Positions 19,785-31,766 of a DNA stretch of 64,000 bases are shown here, piece after piece (position 1 is the first letter of the stretch; every line of letters begins with the position of its first letter). This stretch comes from Plectosphaerella cucumerina (Eukaryota; Ascomycota; Sordariomycetes; Glomerellales; Plectosphaerellaceae): positions 1-64,000 of the forward strand of contig JAGPXD010000006.1 of NCBI GenBank assembly GCA_020746995.1, written 5' to 3'. The notes below the pieces were generated by a model. The model did no database searches, was not told where the DNA came from, and worked only from the letters and a program-made list of their open reading frames with translations. The position numbers and the translations under genes were made by a program.

Positions 19785-21241
19785 ATGCATCTGACACGAA
19801 AGTTCGACCGCGCCTTCCAATGGGCGGGTGAGAAGATCGGAGGCGAGAAGACGGATCACTCCGAAGAGTTCAAGAGCCTCGAGACGGAAATGACGCTGCG
19901 GCAAGAGGGTGAGCCATCACAATACCGGTCTTACTACCGGGATCGAAGTACTGACAACGACCCTTCCAGGCATGGAGAAGCTGCAGAAGTCTACCAACGG
20001 CTACGTCAAGTGGATCAGCCGTCGGGGAGAGGCATACGACGACAAAGAGAAGGGATTGCCTATTGGCTACGTCGGTCGCATGATGGTCACCCATGGCGAA
20101 GACTACGAGCCTGATTCGGAGTACGGTAACAGCCTGATTGGTATGTATAACATGGCCCCTCTGCCGCCGCTGAAAATGCGATCTAACAAGTGTCTGTAGC
20201 ACTCGGTAGGGCCAACATGCGGATCGCAGAGATTCAGGAGAGCTACGGTGCTGAGATCACCCAAAACTGGGTCGAGGCCGTGGAGCGGTCTCTCGCCATG
20301 ATGAAAGACTACCAGGTATGCCTCGGCACAATTCACTCGCTGTCCTCTTCTCCTGCTGACCAGCCTTCTCGCAGGGCGCCCGCAAGAAGCACGAGTCCCG
20401 CAGGCTGGCCTACGATGCCAGCATCAGCAAGTTGCAAAAGGCCAAGCGTGACGATTACCGCATCGAGGAGGAGATGCGATCCAGTCGTGCCAAGTTTGAG
20501 GAGAGCGGCGAGGACGTCATGCGCCGCATGCAGGACATCAAAGAGGCAGAGGGCGACAACGTGCGAGACCTCACCAGCTTCCTGGACGCCGAGCTTGAAT
20601 ACCACGAGCGATGCGCCGAAGAGCTTCGGCGCGTCAGGCAGGCATGGGGCACCGGTGTCGCGCCGACCTCGCCAGTCGAGCGCACCACGAGGCCAGAACG
20701 CCGCCCTACTGGCCGCAGCCGCACCAACACGGCTCGCTCGTTCAACGACTACTCGCCTCGCAACCAGCTCTTCGAGGAATCCGAGGACCCCGAGCCCTTG
20801 CCCGTGCGCCTTCCCTTCCGCAGCCACCGCTCAGAAGCTCGCATCACCGCTGCGCCCGAGCCGCCGGCGAGGCCGTCGTTCGGCCGATCCCAGACCTACC
20901 AGGGCGCGCCCAACCCGGAACGCCGAGCCTCTGCGATCCCAAGCATGCCTAGCATCAGCGCGTTGCGCAGCCAGAACAACTCCCGCCCCGCCAGCAGGTT
21001 CAGCACGGCGCAGGCATCGAGGGAGGATGTATTCGCCGACGACTACGACGACGAATCCCCAAGCGGCAGCGGCAGTCCCAGCTGGGGCGGGCGAAGCACG
21101 AGTCCTGCCACCAGCATGGGTAGCCTGACCCGGAGCACAAGCAACATTGCCAAAAAGGCGCCTCCTCCCCCGCCGCCATGTCGATCAAAGAAGCCCGCGC
21201 CTCCTGTGCCCCCTAAGCGAGCTACCGAGGTGGGATACTAG
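19785..21241 (+). CDS. BAR-domain protein (endophilin-like), membrane-curvature/endocytosis
   Basis: Four exons (19785-19908, 19970-20140, 20200-20315, 20375-21241; introns 61, 59 and 59 nt), 425 aa. The N-terminus MHLTRKFDRAFQWAGEKIG is the amphipathic helix seen in N-BAR proteins. The helical BAR core runs to about residue 235 (TNGYVKWISRRGEAYDD, IAEIQESYGAEITQNWVEAVERSLAMMKDYQ, ARKKHESRRLAYDASISKLQKA, DLTSFLDAELEYHERCAEELRRV). The rest is Ser/Arg-rich and disordered, ending in Pro-rich KKAPPPPPPCRSKKPAPPVPPKR, a likely SH3-ligand tail. There is no SH3 domain of its own. It is likely to act at endocytic or late secretory membranes with actin-patch proteins. Confidence 0.88.
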
Positions 21242-21745
21242 GCAGAGCGTCGTTGCGGGTTTCGTCGGATGGATGGCGTGTGCTTTCTTGGATTTGTTCA
21301 TCTCGGCCGCTTCTTGAGATACTTGGATTGGGAGCATGGCGTTATGGAATTGGTAGACATCGTCAAACGATCTTGTAGGCCCTGCGCTGGCACGGGAGCC
21401 GTAGTGTATCGGAGCCCAACAAATGCAGTTCCAGATTGCATACTCTGACTCCCAGTTGCACTCGGCCCCTTGAAGTGTCCTTGACTTGCTGCGGAGCTCG
21501 TTCGGTATACCACGTGATTCGTAGCAGTCCCCTCACCGCTTTCCCGGAACATCCTAGTCGGCAGAACAAAGGCAGGTACCTCGGGGGGCAAGCTCGAAGC
21601 TAGCTCTGGGCGTCCTCCACCACAAACAAGCTCCGCGCGACATTCACGACAATTTCCTTCCTCACCCCGCCGGCGCCTTCTTTCCGACCACAACTACCAG
21701 CACGCGACGTGCAACTTTCCACTCCTTCCTCTTTCTACCCGCCCA
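21242..21745. other. Spacer, no gene recognised
   Basis: This is a 504-bp spacer with the BAR 3' region and the cyclin H promoter. Its right half is C/T-rich up to the start codon. Nothing else stands out. Confidence 0.4.
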
Positions 21746-23012
21746 ATGGCCACCGAGGACGCCCGATACCGTCTTTCCTCTCAATATCGACTATGGTCGT
21801 TCGCCCCCGCCAAGCTCGCTGACCTGCGAGAGAAAACGAACACGCTGGCGACGAACCAAATCGGAGCACGTCTGGTCGACATCAAGTCCTCGTCCTCGAC
21901 GCCCAACACATCTTCGGTCTCTACCCCGGCAGCAGGAGATCTTCCCGAATTCCTCACGGCATCAGAGGAGACACTTCTCCTCAAGTTCTTCACCGTCGAA
22001 CTGATACGAGCTGCGATCTTTTGTGAGCTCCCGACCGAGGTCAGGGCCACCGCAGCAGTGTTCCTGAAGAGGTTTTACATCACAAACTCAGTCATGACGT
22101 ATCCCCCAACGGATCTTCTCAAGACGTGCCTCTTCTTTGGCGGCAAGGCTGAGGGCTATTTCGCCAAGCTCTCCAAGCTTGCCGACAAGTTTCCAAATAC
22201 AACAGAAGAAGAGATCCTGGCGGGCGAGTTTCTTCTCTGTCAGGGCATACGGTTTGCGTTTGATGTGCGACACCCGTTCCGAGGGTTGGAGGGCGCCATC
22301 CTCGAGCTTCGGCGCCACGATAAGTTTGACGTGAGCGCGATCCCATGAGTCGGTTCTGGAGCAGCCGCTAACGCGTCACAGACCAAACGGATCGAGGCCG
22401 CACACATTCGCGCTCGAGAAATTCTCAAGTTCAGCTCGCTCGTCACGGATGCTTACCTTCATTACACCCCCAGCCAGATCATGCTTGCTGCCCTTTCGTT
22501 GGCCGACCGAGGTCTCGCAGAGTTCATCATCGACGGTACTTTTGACACGCACAACGGTCAGGTGATCCCAAGTGATGGTGTGGCGGTTCAGATCAAGGAA
22601 AAGGTCACTGCCACTATTGAGAGCTGCCGCGAGCTTCTCTCCACGGAACTCCCAGAGCGATTGCAGGATTTCTGGGGCACGGTAAGGCTGCCTTGTACTG
22701 TCTTGGGCATTGTCGTGGGTGTCGCTGACGTATATCTTCAAGCCCGAAAGCCAGAAACTCATCAGACCTTTGGTCAAGAAGCTCCGCAAGTGCCGTGACC
22801 CCGACCGTGCCGACCTCGTAGCACTCCAAAGAGCCAGACGCGAAGCAGCGGCCAAGGCGTCCAGTGACAAGGAGAAGAAGGAGAAGCCAAGGCCGATTGG
22901 GGACAGTGACGTGTTCGGCGGCCTCATGGATCTGAACGAGGCGAGGGAGGCAAAACGAAGAAAGGTTGCCGCAGCGGCAGCAAGCGCTGATCCCTTTGGA
23001 GGGTCGCTCTGA
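21746..23012 (+). CDS. CCL1: Cyclin H homologue (Ccl1), CDK-activating kinase subunit of TFIIH
   Basis: Three exons (21746-22330, 22382-22681, 22743-23012; introns 51 and 61 nt), 384 aa. The N-terminus MATEDARYRLSSQYRLWSFAPAKLADLREKTN is the conserved cyclin H start. The first cyclin box contains LLLKFFTVELIRAAIFCELPTEVRATAAVFLKRFYI and YPPTDLLKTCLFFGGKAE. The second contains RIEAAHIRAREIL, DAYLHYTPSQIMLAALSLADRG and SCRELL. The C-terminus is Lys/Glu-rich with a probable nuclear localisation signal (AREAKRRKV). The protein partners Kin28/Cdk7 and Tfb3 to phosphorylate the RNA polymerase II CTD and activate cell-cycle kinases. Confidence 0.92.
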
Positions 23013-24554
23013 CCCTGTGCCTTGGCCCAGCAGACGCGGGAGTTCCGCGGCGGCAAACACCACGGATGGGATTCGGACCAGAGCCTTGGCGGCTCGCCAA
23101 CTGGTCCGTCCCGGTTATGACGATAATGAGAGATACCCATTCCTTTCGCAATCTTGTTTCAGGGAGGCTAGCCACCCGCCAGGTCAGCCGCCTCGAGGCT
23201 TCACTGTTGATCCGCTTCTGGCACGGGCATTCTAGTGTGCTGCCGTGCTTGCTGGCGAAGAAGCAAGATCCAAAGTCAAAACCACCCAGTGGCTTGGCAA
23301 GACGTGCGTCGCGTGGCTAGTTCCGGACCGAGGACGTAATGAGCATGCCGATGGGTCAGGCCATCGGGTAAGTCGCTCGCTCGATCTCAAGCGTGGATGG
23401 TTGACGAGAGACGCCAGCTTTACCACCACAGGTCGCAGGTCGCCAGCGCCGTGCGCGCGTTGGCATCCCCTGCGCAGACGGCCAGGAACGACAATAATGA
23501 CAAAATCCCGTTTTCTCGTGTCCAATTTGAACGTTCCGGTTGGACGCAGCTTGCTGCACTTTTCATGTGTGTTGCGTGTGAGGTGTGGGAGTCTGGCTGC
23601 CCTCGTGTAGATCCCGGTCTGGGCCATTGAGGAGGCGGGAATGTGCCATAGCTCCTAAGATGGCGCGTACGCTAGAAGCAGATGTTGACGACATTGACTT
23701 TGGAGCTGGGCAAGAGCATTTTCCGAGCCATACCTACCTGGTTGTTCCCTTGAGGTGCACGATGAGCTTGAGCTCGAGCTCCAGCCCTAGGAGACCCATC
23801 TCCCTCCGAAGAGCTGCTCACATGGTCTCCTTCTTCATATACAAGCTTGGCATGCATCGGGAGTCGGAACAAAAAGCAGAAGACATGGGTACTCAATGGC
23901 ATGAAATCCTCCTAACAGCTAGCTACCTGACACTGCCTGCCAGCCTGGGGAGGTCCAGTCCGGCTGCTACCCCGCGCCCGGCCGATCGGCCAGCGGCAAA
24001 AGCGGGCCTTGCTTGACCTGCTTCCCCGCCCCCAGGATTCAACCACACTACCTCCCGTTCCACCCTAGTAAGTAAGGTAGGTACCCGGATCGAGGCATCA
24101 GGGCCCGGTAGGGTCGGCGCAAGGATCGACTTGGCGCGGCGAGGCCGGGGCGTGGCCAATGGCGGAGAATCCCAGGCCTTGGAACTTCACTGGAACTCGT
24201 CAGCTCCTCTTGCCCAGAACCTGGCTCGAGACAAGTCCGAATCGTAAAAGTGTGGCCAACCCGCTTGGAGCTCTAGCTCGCCTCGGCATCCCTGCTTGTA
24301 TTGCGTCCATCGCAGATCGTCTTGCTGTACGGCTTGCTCCAGAGGCCGCCCGATGAAGAAACCGGTTAGCGGTTTGGGTGTCTGGCGTCTCATCGTGCGT
24401 GATGTAGCTGTGAAAGGGAGTTCGGGGCCTGTGGTTTAAAGCTTGCCAGACCCCGTGTGAGGGGGGATGGAGAGCTCTCCTCTGTGACCTTCTTCTTGCT
24501 ACCCACCAGATTCCAACACCTGAACTTCTGACGATACACCAAGAATCAAGCATC
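23013..24554. other. Spacer without a supported gene
   Basis: This 1.5-kb spacer holds short open frames only, none with a recognisable motif. It contains a further CCGATCGG at 23992-23999 (within GGCCGATCGGCC) and an AAGGTAGGTACC word near 24074. It probably holds the fasciclin promoter. Confidence 0.4.
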
Positions 24555-25864
24555 ATGTACTCCGAGACACTCGTTGCCTTGCTTCTTGCCACCGGGGCAC
24601 TGGCCCAAGACGGCCAGCGCAGTCTGACTGAGGCTTTGGCTTCCAACAATGCCAGCCTTTCGAGCCTGTCTCGTAAGTTGTCCGCTCACACGTACGCCAT
24701 GCGGACTCTCACATGTGTCTCCAGGTCTCATCGGCACCCTGCCCTCGGGCGTGGTTGAGCAACTGAACCAAGCCAGCAACATCACCATCCTCGCTCCTAA
24801 CAACGATGCCCTCGCGGATTTCATTTCAAACTCTACCGAGGCCATCGCCGCGGACCCTGGATTGGTGACGGCTGTGCTCAACTATCACATCCTGAACGGC
24901 ACTTTCTACGAGTCGAACTTGACGTCCTCAAGCACCGCCCAGTTCGTCCCAACTCTGCTTACCAACGAGACCTACACCAGAGTCACTGGTGGGCAGAGGG
25001 TTGAAGTCATCTCATCCGATGACGGTGTCACCGTTTACACGGCGCTCAAGGAGGCTTCCAAGGTTGTCGAGACCAACCTCAACTTCACCGGTGGTACCAT
25101 TCACATCATCGATCGTGTTCTCTCGGTGCCCCAGGGCATCGCCTCCACGCTCCGCGATGCGAACCTCACTGCTGCTCTCGGCGCTGTGCAGAAAGCCAAC
25201 CTCAGCGACAGTCTTTCCGAAGCCAGCGACATCACTGTCTTCGCCCCGAACAATGAAGCATTCGCCCGCATCGCTAGTTTGGGCGGCGACTTGAACGAGA
25301 CCATGCTGCAAAGCATTCTGTCGTACCACGTCATCCAGGGCGAAGTCCTTTACAGCGACCAAATTGAGAATACCACGGTGCAGTCTCTTGACAACAGCAC
25401 GGATCTGACCATCAGTGTCATTGACGGATCCGTCTTCGTCAACAACGCCGAGGTCGTTATCCAGGACGTTCTCATCAGCAACGGCGTCGTTCACGTCATC
25501 AACAAGTAGGTTCCCTGCCACGCTGCTAACTCACACGAAAGGCTAACGCGATGATAGCGTCTTGAACCCAGGCAATGCCACAGTTTCACCTGACCCGACT
25601 GCCTCGACCCCTGCCCCAGCCTTCACTGACGGTACCACTGCCTCTGGCGGCGAGAACCCGTTCACCTCGGGCGTTGAGGGTCCCACTACCACGGCGCCGG
25701 TCGCTACTGGTGCCAACCCCGGTGCTGGCGGCGCAGGCGGCTCTGGTGACGCCGGTGGCGGCGAGGCTACCAGTACCAGTGAGGAGGCTGCCATGCCCAT
25801 GCGGACCGGAGCCGTTGGTATCGCCGCCCTCTTTGGTGCTGGTGTCGTGGCTTTCAACATGTGA
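24555..25864 (+). CDS. GPI-anchored cell-surface protein with two fasciclin (FAS1) domains
   Basis: Three exons (24555-24672, 24725-25505, 25558-25864; introns 52 and 52 nt), 401 aa. The signal peptide MYSETLVALLLATGALA is followed by two FAS1 domains: ITILAPNNDALADF ... VLNYHILNGTFYES ... GGTIHIIDRVLSVP, then ITVFAPNNEAFARI ... ILSYHVIQGEVLYS ... NGVVHVINNVLNP, the last rebuilt by intron 2. There are many N-glycosylation sequons. A Thr/Ser/Gly/Pro-rich stalk and a hydrophobic end (AVGIAALFGAGVVAFNM) indicate GPI attachment. FAS1 proteins mediate adhesion and cell-wall organisation. Confidence 0.92.
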
Positions 25865-27133
25865 GTTTGACGACTTGCATGAAGGGGCTGTGGCTCCACA
25901 AACATCCGCAACTGGCCCAGGTTCTACCAAAATTGCTGCCGTCGTTCGATACCAAAGATGGAGGTTGTATTGTGGTGGAAGTAATACAGGCGAGGGTGTC
26001 GGAAATGTAGTTCGATCTTTCGAAGACTGGTACCATTCGTTCCTCCCTGCCGTCTTCGCATTGCTTGTAGCTCGAAAGCAACAGTTTTCCTAATTTCCCA
26101 TGAGTACTTCCGCGTGAAGTAGCCGAATTGTGGATGTATGTTGAGGATATGTTTCCTCTCTGGATATGTGGCATCCTCTGGCAAGAACCTAGGCTGTACT
26201 GGTTGCCGTTGACGTACGTGCACTGTTGTCAAGTTGCTCTTAACAGCGGGAATGTCCAAGTCATAATTTTCTCGGGATACCGGGGAACAGATCACTACTG
26301 CGTCATGCGCTACCTATGTCGTTGTGCGCGATGATCCAGACGGATGCATCGTAGGTAACACCTCTCAATGAATTGGACTCATGATCAGGCTGTTTTCATC
26401 TGGTGTATTAGGAGATATAACGGTTTTGGGGGCAGTGGTAGACTCCCAGCAAAGTGACCGGTCCAAACGCCCCCTGGTAGGATATCAACACGGGCATGGG
26501 AAGACACAAAAGTTGCAGGGCAGAGGGCAGGGGATAATGAAACAAAATCGCCCCGGGCACATCTCTCCGTCCCTGCCTCCTCTCAAACGCAACTCCGGGC
26601 CATCAGGGGCCGTGTGAATGTCTGCCAATTCCATATCAGTCACCAATCTGGACCGTCCAAAAGGAGACTGCATACATACCCATCAGTTGATGCGAGCCCG
26701 GCTGCTCTGTGACCGTTTGTTGGGCATGCGATGCCGGGGAAGACTCGCCGACCGACTCGCCGGGGTTTTGAATTGATGCGGGCTGCTTCTGAGCATCCAT
26801 GATGAGAGAATAACCGACTCGGGCCGGTGTGTTGTTGACGGATGAATGTGTGCTTGGCGACTGTTTGAGGAGAGGTTGGGAGATGGGTAAAGATGGAGAA
26901 CCAAGGCGGAGGGGCTGGCCAAGAAGAGCGTCGCCGTTCGAGTTCGAATGGGGTGGCTGGGCTGGGCTGAGGCTGGGGCTGTGCTGGACTTACGTCATAT
27001 CTTCGTCACCACCGAAAGCCAAACAGTTCATCAATTTGGAACGCGTACAATACAAGTAAGAAATCAGGCATTAAAACAACCTTGTAAAAGCTATGTCAAA
27101 AAAGATAACAGGCCTCGGAATACGGTCAAACTC
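25865..27133. other. Convergent spacer, no gene recognised
   Basis: The fasciclin gene and the next minus-strand gene end towards each other over this 1.27-kb spacer. It is relatively A/T-rich between 25950 and 26450. No motif-bearing frame was found. Confidence 0.4.
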
Positions 27134-28147
27134 TCAGCTCCTGAACAGACTCATGCGGAATCTGCTCCGTCCCTTGGGGTTTCCTCCGCCACTCCTGCCA
27201 CTCGTCGGCCGTTCATCGAAACTGTCCATGCTCGGAGCTCGCGTCATCGTCCAGGAGGGACTTGGGGCGACAGGCTGTGGAGGCTGCTGAGACTGCTGAA
27301 TAGGCTGTTGCTGCTGCTGCTGTCGTGGGGGGAAGTCGCCGCGGAGGGCCCTCTCGACATCCATGTGCTGTCGCTCATATTCGTCGTGCTTGGACTTGGC
27401 GTCGATGAAGCGCTCCTCTGCCTGGTGTCGTTGATCCTGCAGCGCCCTGATCTCCTCGTCCAGCTGTCTCATCCTCTTTTGCTCCTCTTCCATGTGTTCG
27501 TAGTATTCTCGCATCTTGGTCTCCAGCGGGAGGAGGACGCTCTGGGTGATGCTCGGGCTGCTGACCCGGCCAGGACTGGAGACGGCAGGTTCTGCCAGTC
27601 GACGCCCGGGTGAGACGGGGTGATGCTGGGCTCGCGACTCTCGCGGTGCTTGGTCTGGGTCAGGTCCTCGCGGCGGTGAGTGAGCAGGGCGGGGGCCAGG
27701 CTCGGCGCCTCCGTCCGATGCGCCCGAAAGGCGGCGGGCATTGCGAGCCGTTCTTCGCCTCGGCGGGCCGCCTGCCCTACCCCCTGGGCCCTCTTCGAAG
27801 TTGGGCTCGTTCGGAGGCGGTGGTCCAGGATATGAAGGCGGTTGTTGCTGGTGTGAAAGCGGCCCCGATGGCGGGCATGCGCGGGACCCGGCCATGGCCC
27901 CGGCGGCTGGCGGGTACCTGTTTCGCTGTGTCGGGCTCTGATCCTGCTGGCTCGGGAGACCGGCTCGCGTCTGGTGAATCGAGTGCGCCATCATGGCATC
28001 CTGAACGGCCATATCAGAGATGTGGCCTGGATTCTGTGCCTCAATGTCTTCTGCACTGGGGTACATGTCGTTCGTTGGGGGTGAACGCTCCCGCCGATAG
28101 CGACCACCTCTGCCGCCGCCATCCCGGGAGTGCTGCACGTCGTTCAT
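27134..28147 (-). CDS. Unrecognised Pro/Gln-rich coiled-coil protein
   Basis: Single exon, 337 aa; I do not recognise the family. Residues 1-190 are disordered and rich in Arg, Pro, Gly and Ser (MNDVQHSRDGGGRGGRYRRE; QQQPPSYPGPPPPNEPN). A continuous heptad-like coiled coil follows from about 205 to 265 (LETKMREYYEHMEEEQKRMR, RALQDQRHQAEERFIDAKSK). Next come a Q7 run and a basic C-terminus ending GRSRFRMSLFRS. There is no signal peptide or TM helix. An oligomeric scaffold is one possibility. The long frame, sensible start context and coherent coiled coil support a real gene. Confidence 0.65.
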   Translation of the reverse strand: MNDVQHSRDGGGRGGRYRRERSPPTNDMYPSAEDIEAQNPGHISDMAVQDAMMAHSIHQTRAGLPSQQDQSPTQRNRYPPAAGAMAGSRACPPSGPLSHQQQPPSYPGPPPPNEPNFEEGPGGRAGGPPRRRTARNARRLSGASDGGAEPGPRPAHSPPRGPDPDQAPRESRAQHHPVSPGRRLAEPAVSSPGRVSSPSITQSVLLPLETKMREYYEHMEEEQKRMRQLDEEIRALQDQRHQAEERFIDAKSKHDEYERQHMDVERALRGDFPPRQQQQQQPIQQSQQPPQPVAPSPSWTMTRAPSMDSFDERPTSGRSGGGNPKGRSRFRMSLFRS

Positions 28148-29378
28148 TGCAGAGAAACAGAAAGAGATGCTTTCGTAGGCGGGGGAAGTAAAGGATGAAG
28201 TTTACCGGACAACCAAGGGTAAATTCAGTACTAGGGGTCTGTATTTTATCTATTATTCAAGGAGGTTGGCTTCTGCTTCCGCCTCGATGCCGGTGTGCTG
28301 CCACGCCCGCCCGTACTCCAGTGGTGCTGCGGCTAAGAAATCGGCGTGGCTGGATCGGCCCACCGGCATCCGTTTGAGCCCAACCACAAAAATTCCCTGG
28401 CCCTTTGCTGTCTGCCCCTGAGCACGACAGAGGAAACGCGGCCAATCAATCCTGAAGCAGGTGTGCGCGCCCAGAAATCAATCCTCTTGTCTATCTTGCC
28501 ACCTCTTCTGCTCGTCGAGTCGGCCTTGATGCTCCGCACCTGCGGCCAATATGATGGATGCTTCTCTAGCGCACGTCGCACTAGCAGCGCGGCCTCCCCC
28601 AGTACAGGTCCCTTAGGCGCCCATCGCCTCCGAAGTCCATCGATGTTGCGTTACCCGAGACTTCAATCGTTGATAATCTTCGACTTCAAGCCGATCTTCA
28701 CCGTGGCGTCGGGTGCTCGCGAGCCCGTTAGAAGAAATTAGCAGCTTGTGAGGGTGATGGAGAACACATGCCCTTCGATATGCATCACACCTGACTTTGG
28801 AGATTCCCTGACTTCCACCAAGTCGTCGGTGGCAGCCATCTCAACTTCCCATTCTACTGTTCAAGGCCAGCAAGACCGCAAGAGCCACCCAGGATACTAC
28901 TGCAGCCCACGGAAGGTGCCCCCAGAGAGCCGTTCACAGGCAGGTCGTAGGTTCTTGTTTACAGCCCGCCGAAGACAGCCATCATGTCACACTTCTGGAC
29001 TCCATGGAACCTGATAAAGCAGTCAGATCGGGTCCAATCCTCCTCCAAAGCCGATCTTTCGAACTCCCTATCCATTGCGTAAAGTCTGCTTCATCCTCAT
29101 GCGAGACCCTTTTGCATCTTTAGCGCATTATCTTGGTGCACTTGTTGCCAGGATCAAGGAGAGAAAGTCGCAGGGGGAATCTCGTTCCCAAAGACCCAAA
29201 CCCTCCAGATCCAGGAGACATTCGAAACACCTCTCCACCCGAATCCCGAAGAGAAAACCCCGGTCGAGGAAGAAGAAGAATGGGCAACACATTCAACAAC
29301 GAAAAGTAACTCGGCCCAAACCCTCCTTTCATCCAGATCCAAGGCGTACACCTGCTTCAGCGAGGAGACGCAGCGGTC
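28148..29378. other. Divergent spacer, no gene recognised
   Basis: This 1.2-kb spacer holds the promoters of two unrecognised genes. A 131-codon plus-strand frame (28346-28741) has no family signature or splice partner, so I do not call it. Confidence 0.4.
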
Positions 29379-30361
29379 ATGGCAAGCCAACAAGACTTCG
29401 CAAACAGTGAGGCCTCAATACCCTCTTCAAATCTTCCTCTTTCTTCCCAAAGACGACGCGTCCAGTCCGAGCAAGCACAACCAAAGCTCCCAGCGGAGCC
29501 TTTGCCGGTACGACAACCACGACGCCGTCCACCACGAACAAGACTTTCCCAACCAAACGGAGCCGGCCATGGAAGCTGGGCCGACATCCCCCAACCAGTG
29601 ACCCCATCGCCCAGGCAGATCTTGAAAAGGTCGTCCAGGGGACAAATGTCACAAGGCCATGCATCCACCAGAGCTGGGACGGAGCCAGAGCCGTCAGGAC
29701 AGCTCACTTCCAGCAGCCCAAAGAGCGGTCACGGTCCAAACGTCGAAAGTACTCCACAAGCAGACACTCTTAGTTCGGATCCGACTTCAGAGCCAACCCC
29801 GAGTACCTCAAAGAGCGACATTACAGGAGGCTGGGTCTCATCAGTCGATGGCAAGCCCACCCATTGTCCCAACGGAGACAAGACCATCGGCATAGACATG
29901 GTTGTCGGGGTCTCCATGGCCTTCGCGACAACTGGATTGGAAAAGAAGGAAGCAAGTAGTGAGGATGATGTGGATGGCAGTCGGCGACGCTCCACAAAGA
30001 TTGCGCCCGATCAGGCGCTCAACCCTCATGACGAAGCTTCTGCAGGCGGAAAGACTGTTGACCAGGAGGATCGGTCGCGGTGGCAGGGTCCGTTGGAGTT
30101 TGCAGCTGCCATGATGCCGAACCTCAGAAGACGCTCCTCTGTTGGGGTTCCCGCCGAGAATACATGTAAGAAAGAAGGTATGCCATCCAAGCAACTATGG
30201 ATGGCGGGTAGCTAACCTCTTTGACGACGATTTCAGACACCAAGCAAGATGACAACGCCAAGGAGACACCAAGGTCGTCTGAAACTCAGGATTCACCATC
30301 ATCTCCTGCTTCCAGCAAAGTTGTGGAGGAAGATGAAGAGCTGTCATCGGCTCTGTACTAG
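29379..30361 (+). CDS. Unrecognised Ser/Pro-rich disordered protein
   Basis: Two exons (29379-30178, 30238-30361; intron 59 nt), 307 aa in frame. The product is low-complexity throughout: Gln/Pro/Arg-rich start, Ser/Thr-rich middle (STPQADTLSSDPTSEPTPSTS), a short more ordered segment DKTIGIDMVVGVSMAFATTG, and an acidic Ser-rich end (KVVEEDEELSSALY). I do not recognise a domain. The clean splice, in which exon 2 continues the same acidic/Ser composition, supports the model. Lineage-specific proteins of this kind are common and usually uncharacterised. Confidence 0.6.
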
Positions 30362-30505
30362 AACTGGTTGGCATCTGGATCTTGAGTAGAACCGGGCTTG
30401 CTAGACAGATTGTTTGCCACACCTCTGTCCCCTAGAAATCCAACACAGAACCTAGTATCCGCCAGAAGGCATCAATTGGTGATCCGTGATCGCCATGTTG
30501 GGTAT

Positions 30506-31313
30506 CTAATCCATGGCTCCAGCTAGGGCAACGGCACTGAACCGCAGGTCTGCGCCCTCTCTCTCGAGGAACTTGAGCGGCCCGACGGTGAGTGCCTTGA
30601 GGCTGAGAACATCCTCATTTTCTTCCAGCGTTCCTCGCTGGAGAGGTCCCTTTCTCCGTCCGTCGAGTTCCCAAAGTTTGCCATCTGCCGTCTTCATGAA
30701 GCAGACGTAATGGAGGTCGACGTCGTCGTTGGCCTCTGGCGCGGATGTGTCACCTTGCGACGCTGCCTCCTTGTGTGCATTTGCGAGCGCCGAACTCTTC
30801 TCAAGCAGTGCGGATCGTTGGTCGGGGCCAAGAGGGCCGGCTTCTTTCAGCAGCTTGTCGAGGTCCGAATCTGTCTCTTTGGGTTTGTCAGCTCGGTTCT
30901 CGTTTGCGATGTATTTGGGAGGCAATGGAGCAAGGCATACCGATGTACTCCCGTGCCGGACCGCTGGCAACAGCATGCAGCAGACCCATCAGGCCGCACG
31001 CATTTCGAATCGTCTGCCGAAACCACATGACAGGTTCGGCATCGCCGCGCGCTGTGTGGTCGGGCAATAGGGCGTCCTCTGCCAGGCGATGCGACTCGTA
31101 GGTGGCGCTGACAGGGAACACCAGTAGCAGGGCGAGCGCAGGGCGAGGAATGAAGCCCAGTAGATCGGAGTCGGTAAGCGAGTAGACGTCGTGCATTTGC
31201 AGAGCGGAGGAGAGGCCGAGCTTGTGGAGGAGCGTCGTCATGAGCTCCGGGTTGGCCTCGAGAGGGATGAAGGCGGGAGCAGACCCGGAAGGGTCGGGGT
31301 TGGGAGTTGCCAT
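30506..31313 (-). CDS. Ubiquitin carboxyl-terminal hydrolase, UCH-L3/Yuh1 family
   Basis: Two exons (31313-30941, 30870-30506; intron 70 nt), 245 aa. ANPELMTTLLHKLGL and YSLTDSDLLGFIPRPALALLLVFP open the UCH fold. The catalytic Cys is C106 in TIRNACGLMGLLHAV, the His is H178 in DVDLHYVCFM and the Asp is D194 in KLWELDGRRKGP. The intron joins AREYI to DSDLDKLLKEAGPL. The spacing and length fit the small cysteine proteases that remove short C-terminal adducts from ubiquitin or NEDD8/Rub1 and process their precursors. NACGLMG differs slightly from the commoner NACGT(I/Q) but keeps Cys and Gly. Confidence 0.92.
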
Positions 31314-31766
31314 GTCGGGCTGCTGTCGGCAGGTCGCGCTTCGGAGGTTCTGCTGGCGAGATATCGTGGAGTCGACAGGCTTCGTTGCGAGGTTCAAAGT
31401 GTTGGGAGACGCGTGGTGTTGGAAGATGCGAAGCTTGGGCTGGAGCTCGACCCCGCGGTGGGGTTTGGAGCTCACTGCACCGATCAGTCGCCCGGTTTTG
31501 GGGGCCTCGGCGCCGGCATAGTGACGACATGGCCCCCAAATCCCATCCCGGAACCCTCAGGAGACCCCTAGGTATCAGAAACAAAGAACGATTGCGATGA
31601 ACGGAGTCGCAGTTTTCTATTTTCAACGGCTTCCCACAAGACAGATATACGCCTTACAATGCGATTCGCGTCCTCCACTGCTGACCCTTTCTCGTACATG
31701 TAATATACAATGCAAAGTAGACATGATGCGGGACATGCCTTCGTATCATACACTTGGCCTCCCTAC

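Noticed and set aside
23992..23999. CCGATCGG as a cluster operator outside the cluster
   Set aside because: This copy lies far from the aromatic genes in a GGCCGATCGGCC context without the TCCGA half-site flanks, so it is treated as background; the copy at 62168 is treated the same way.
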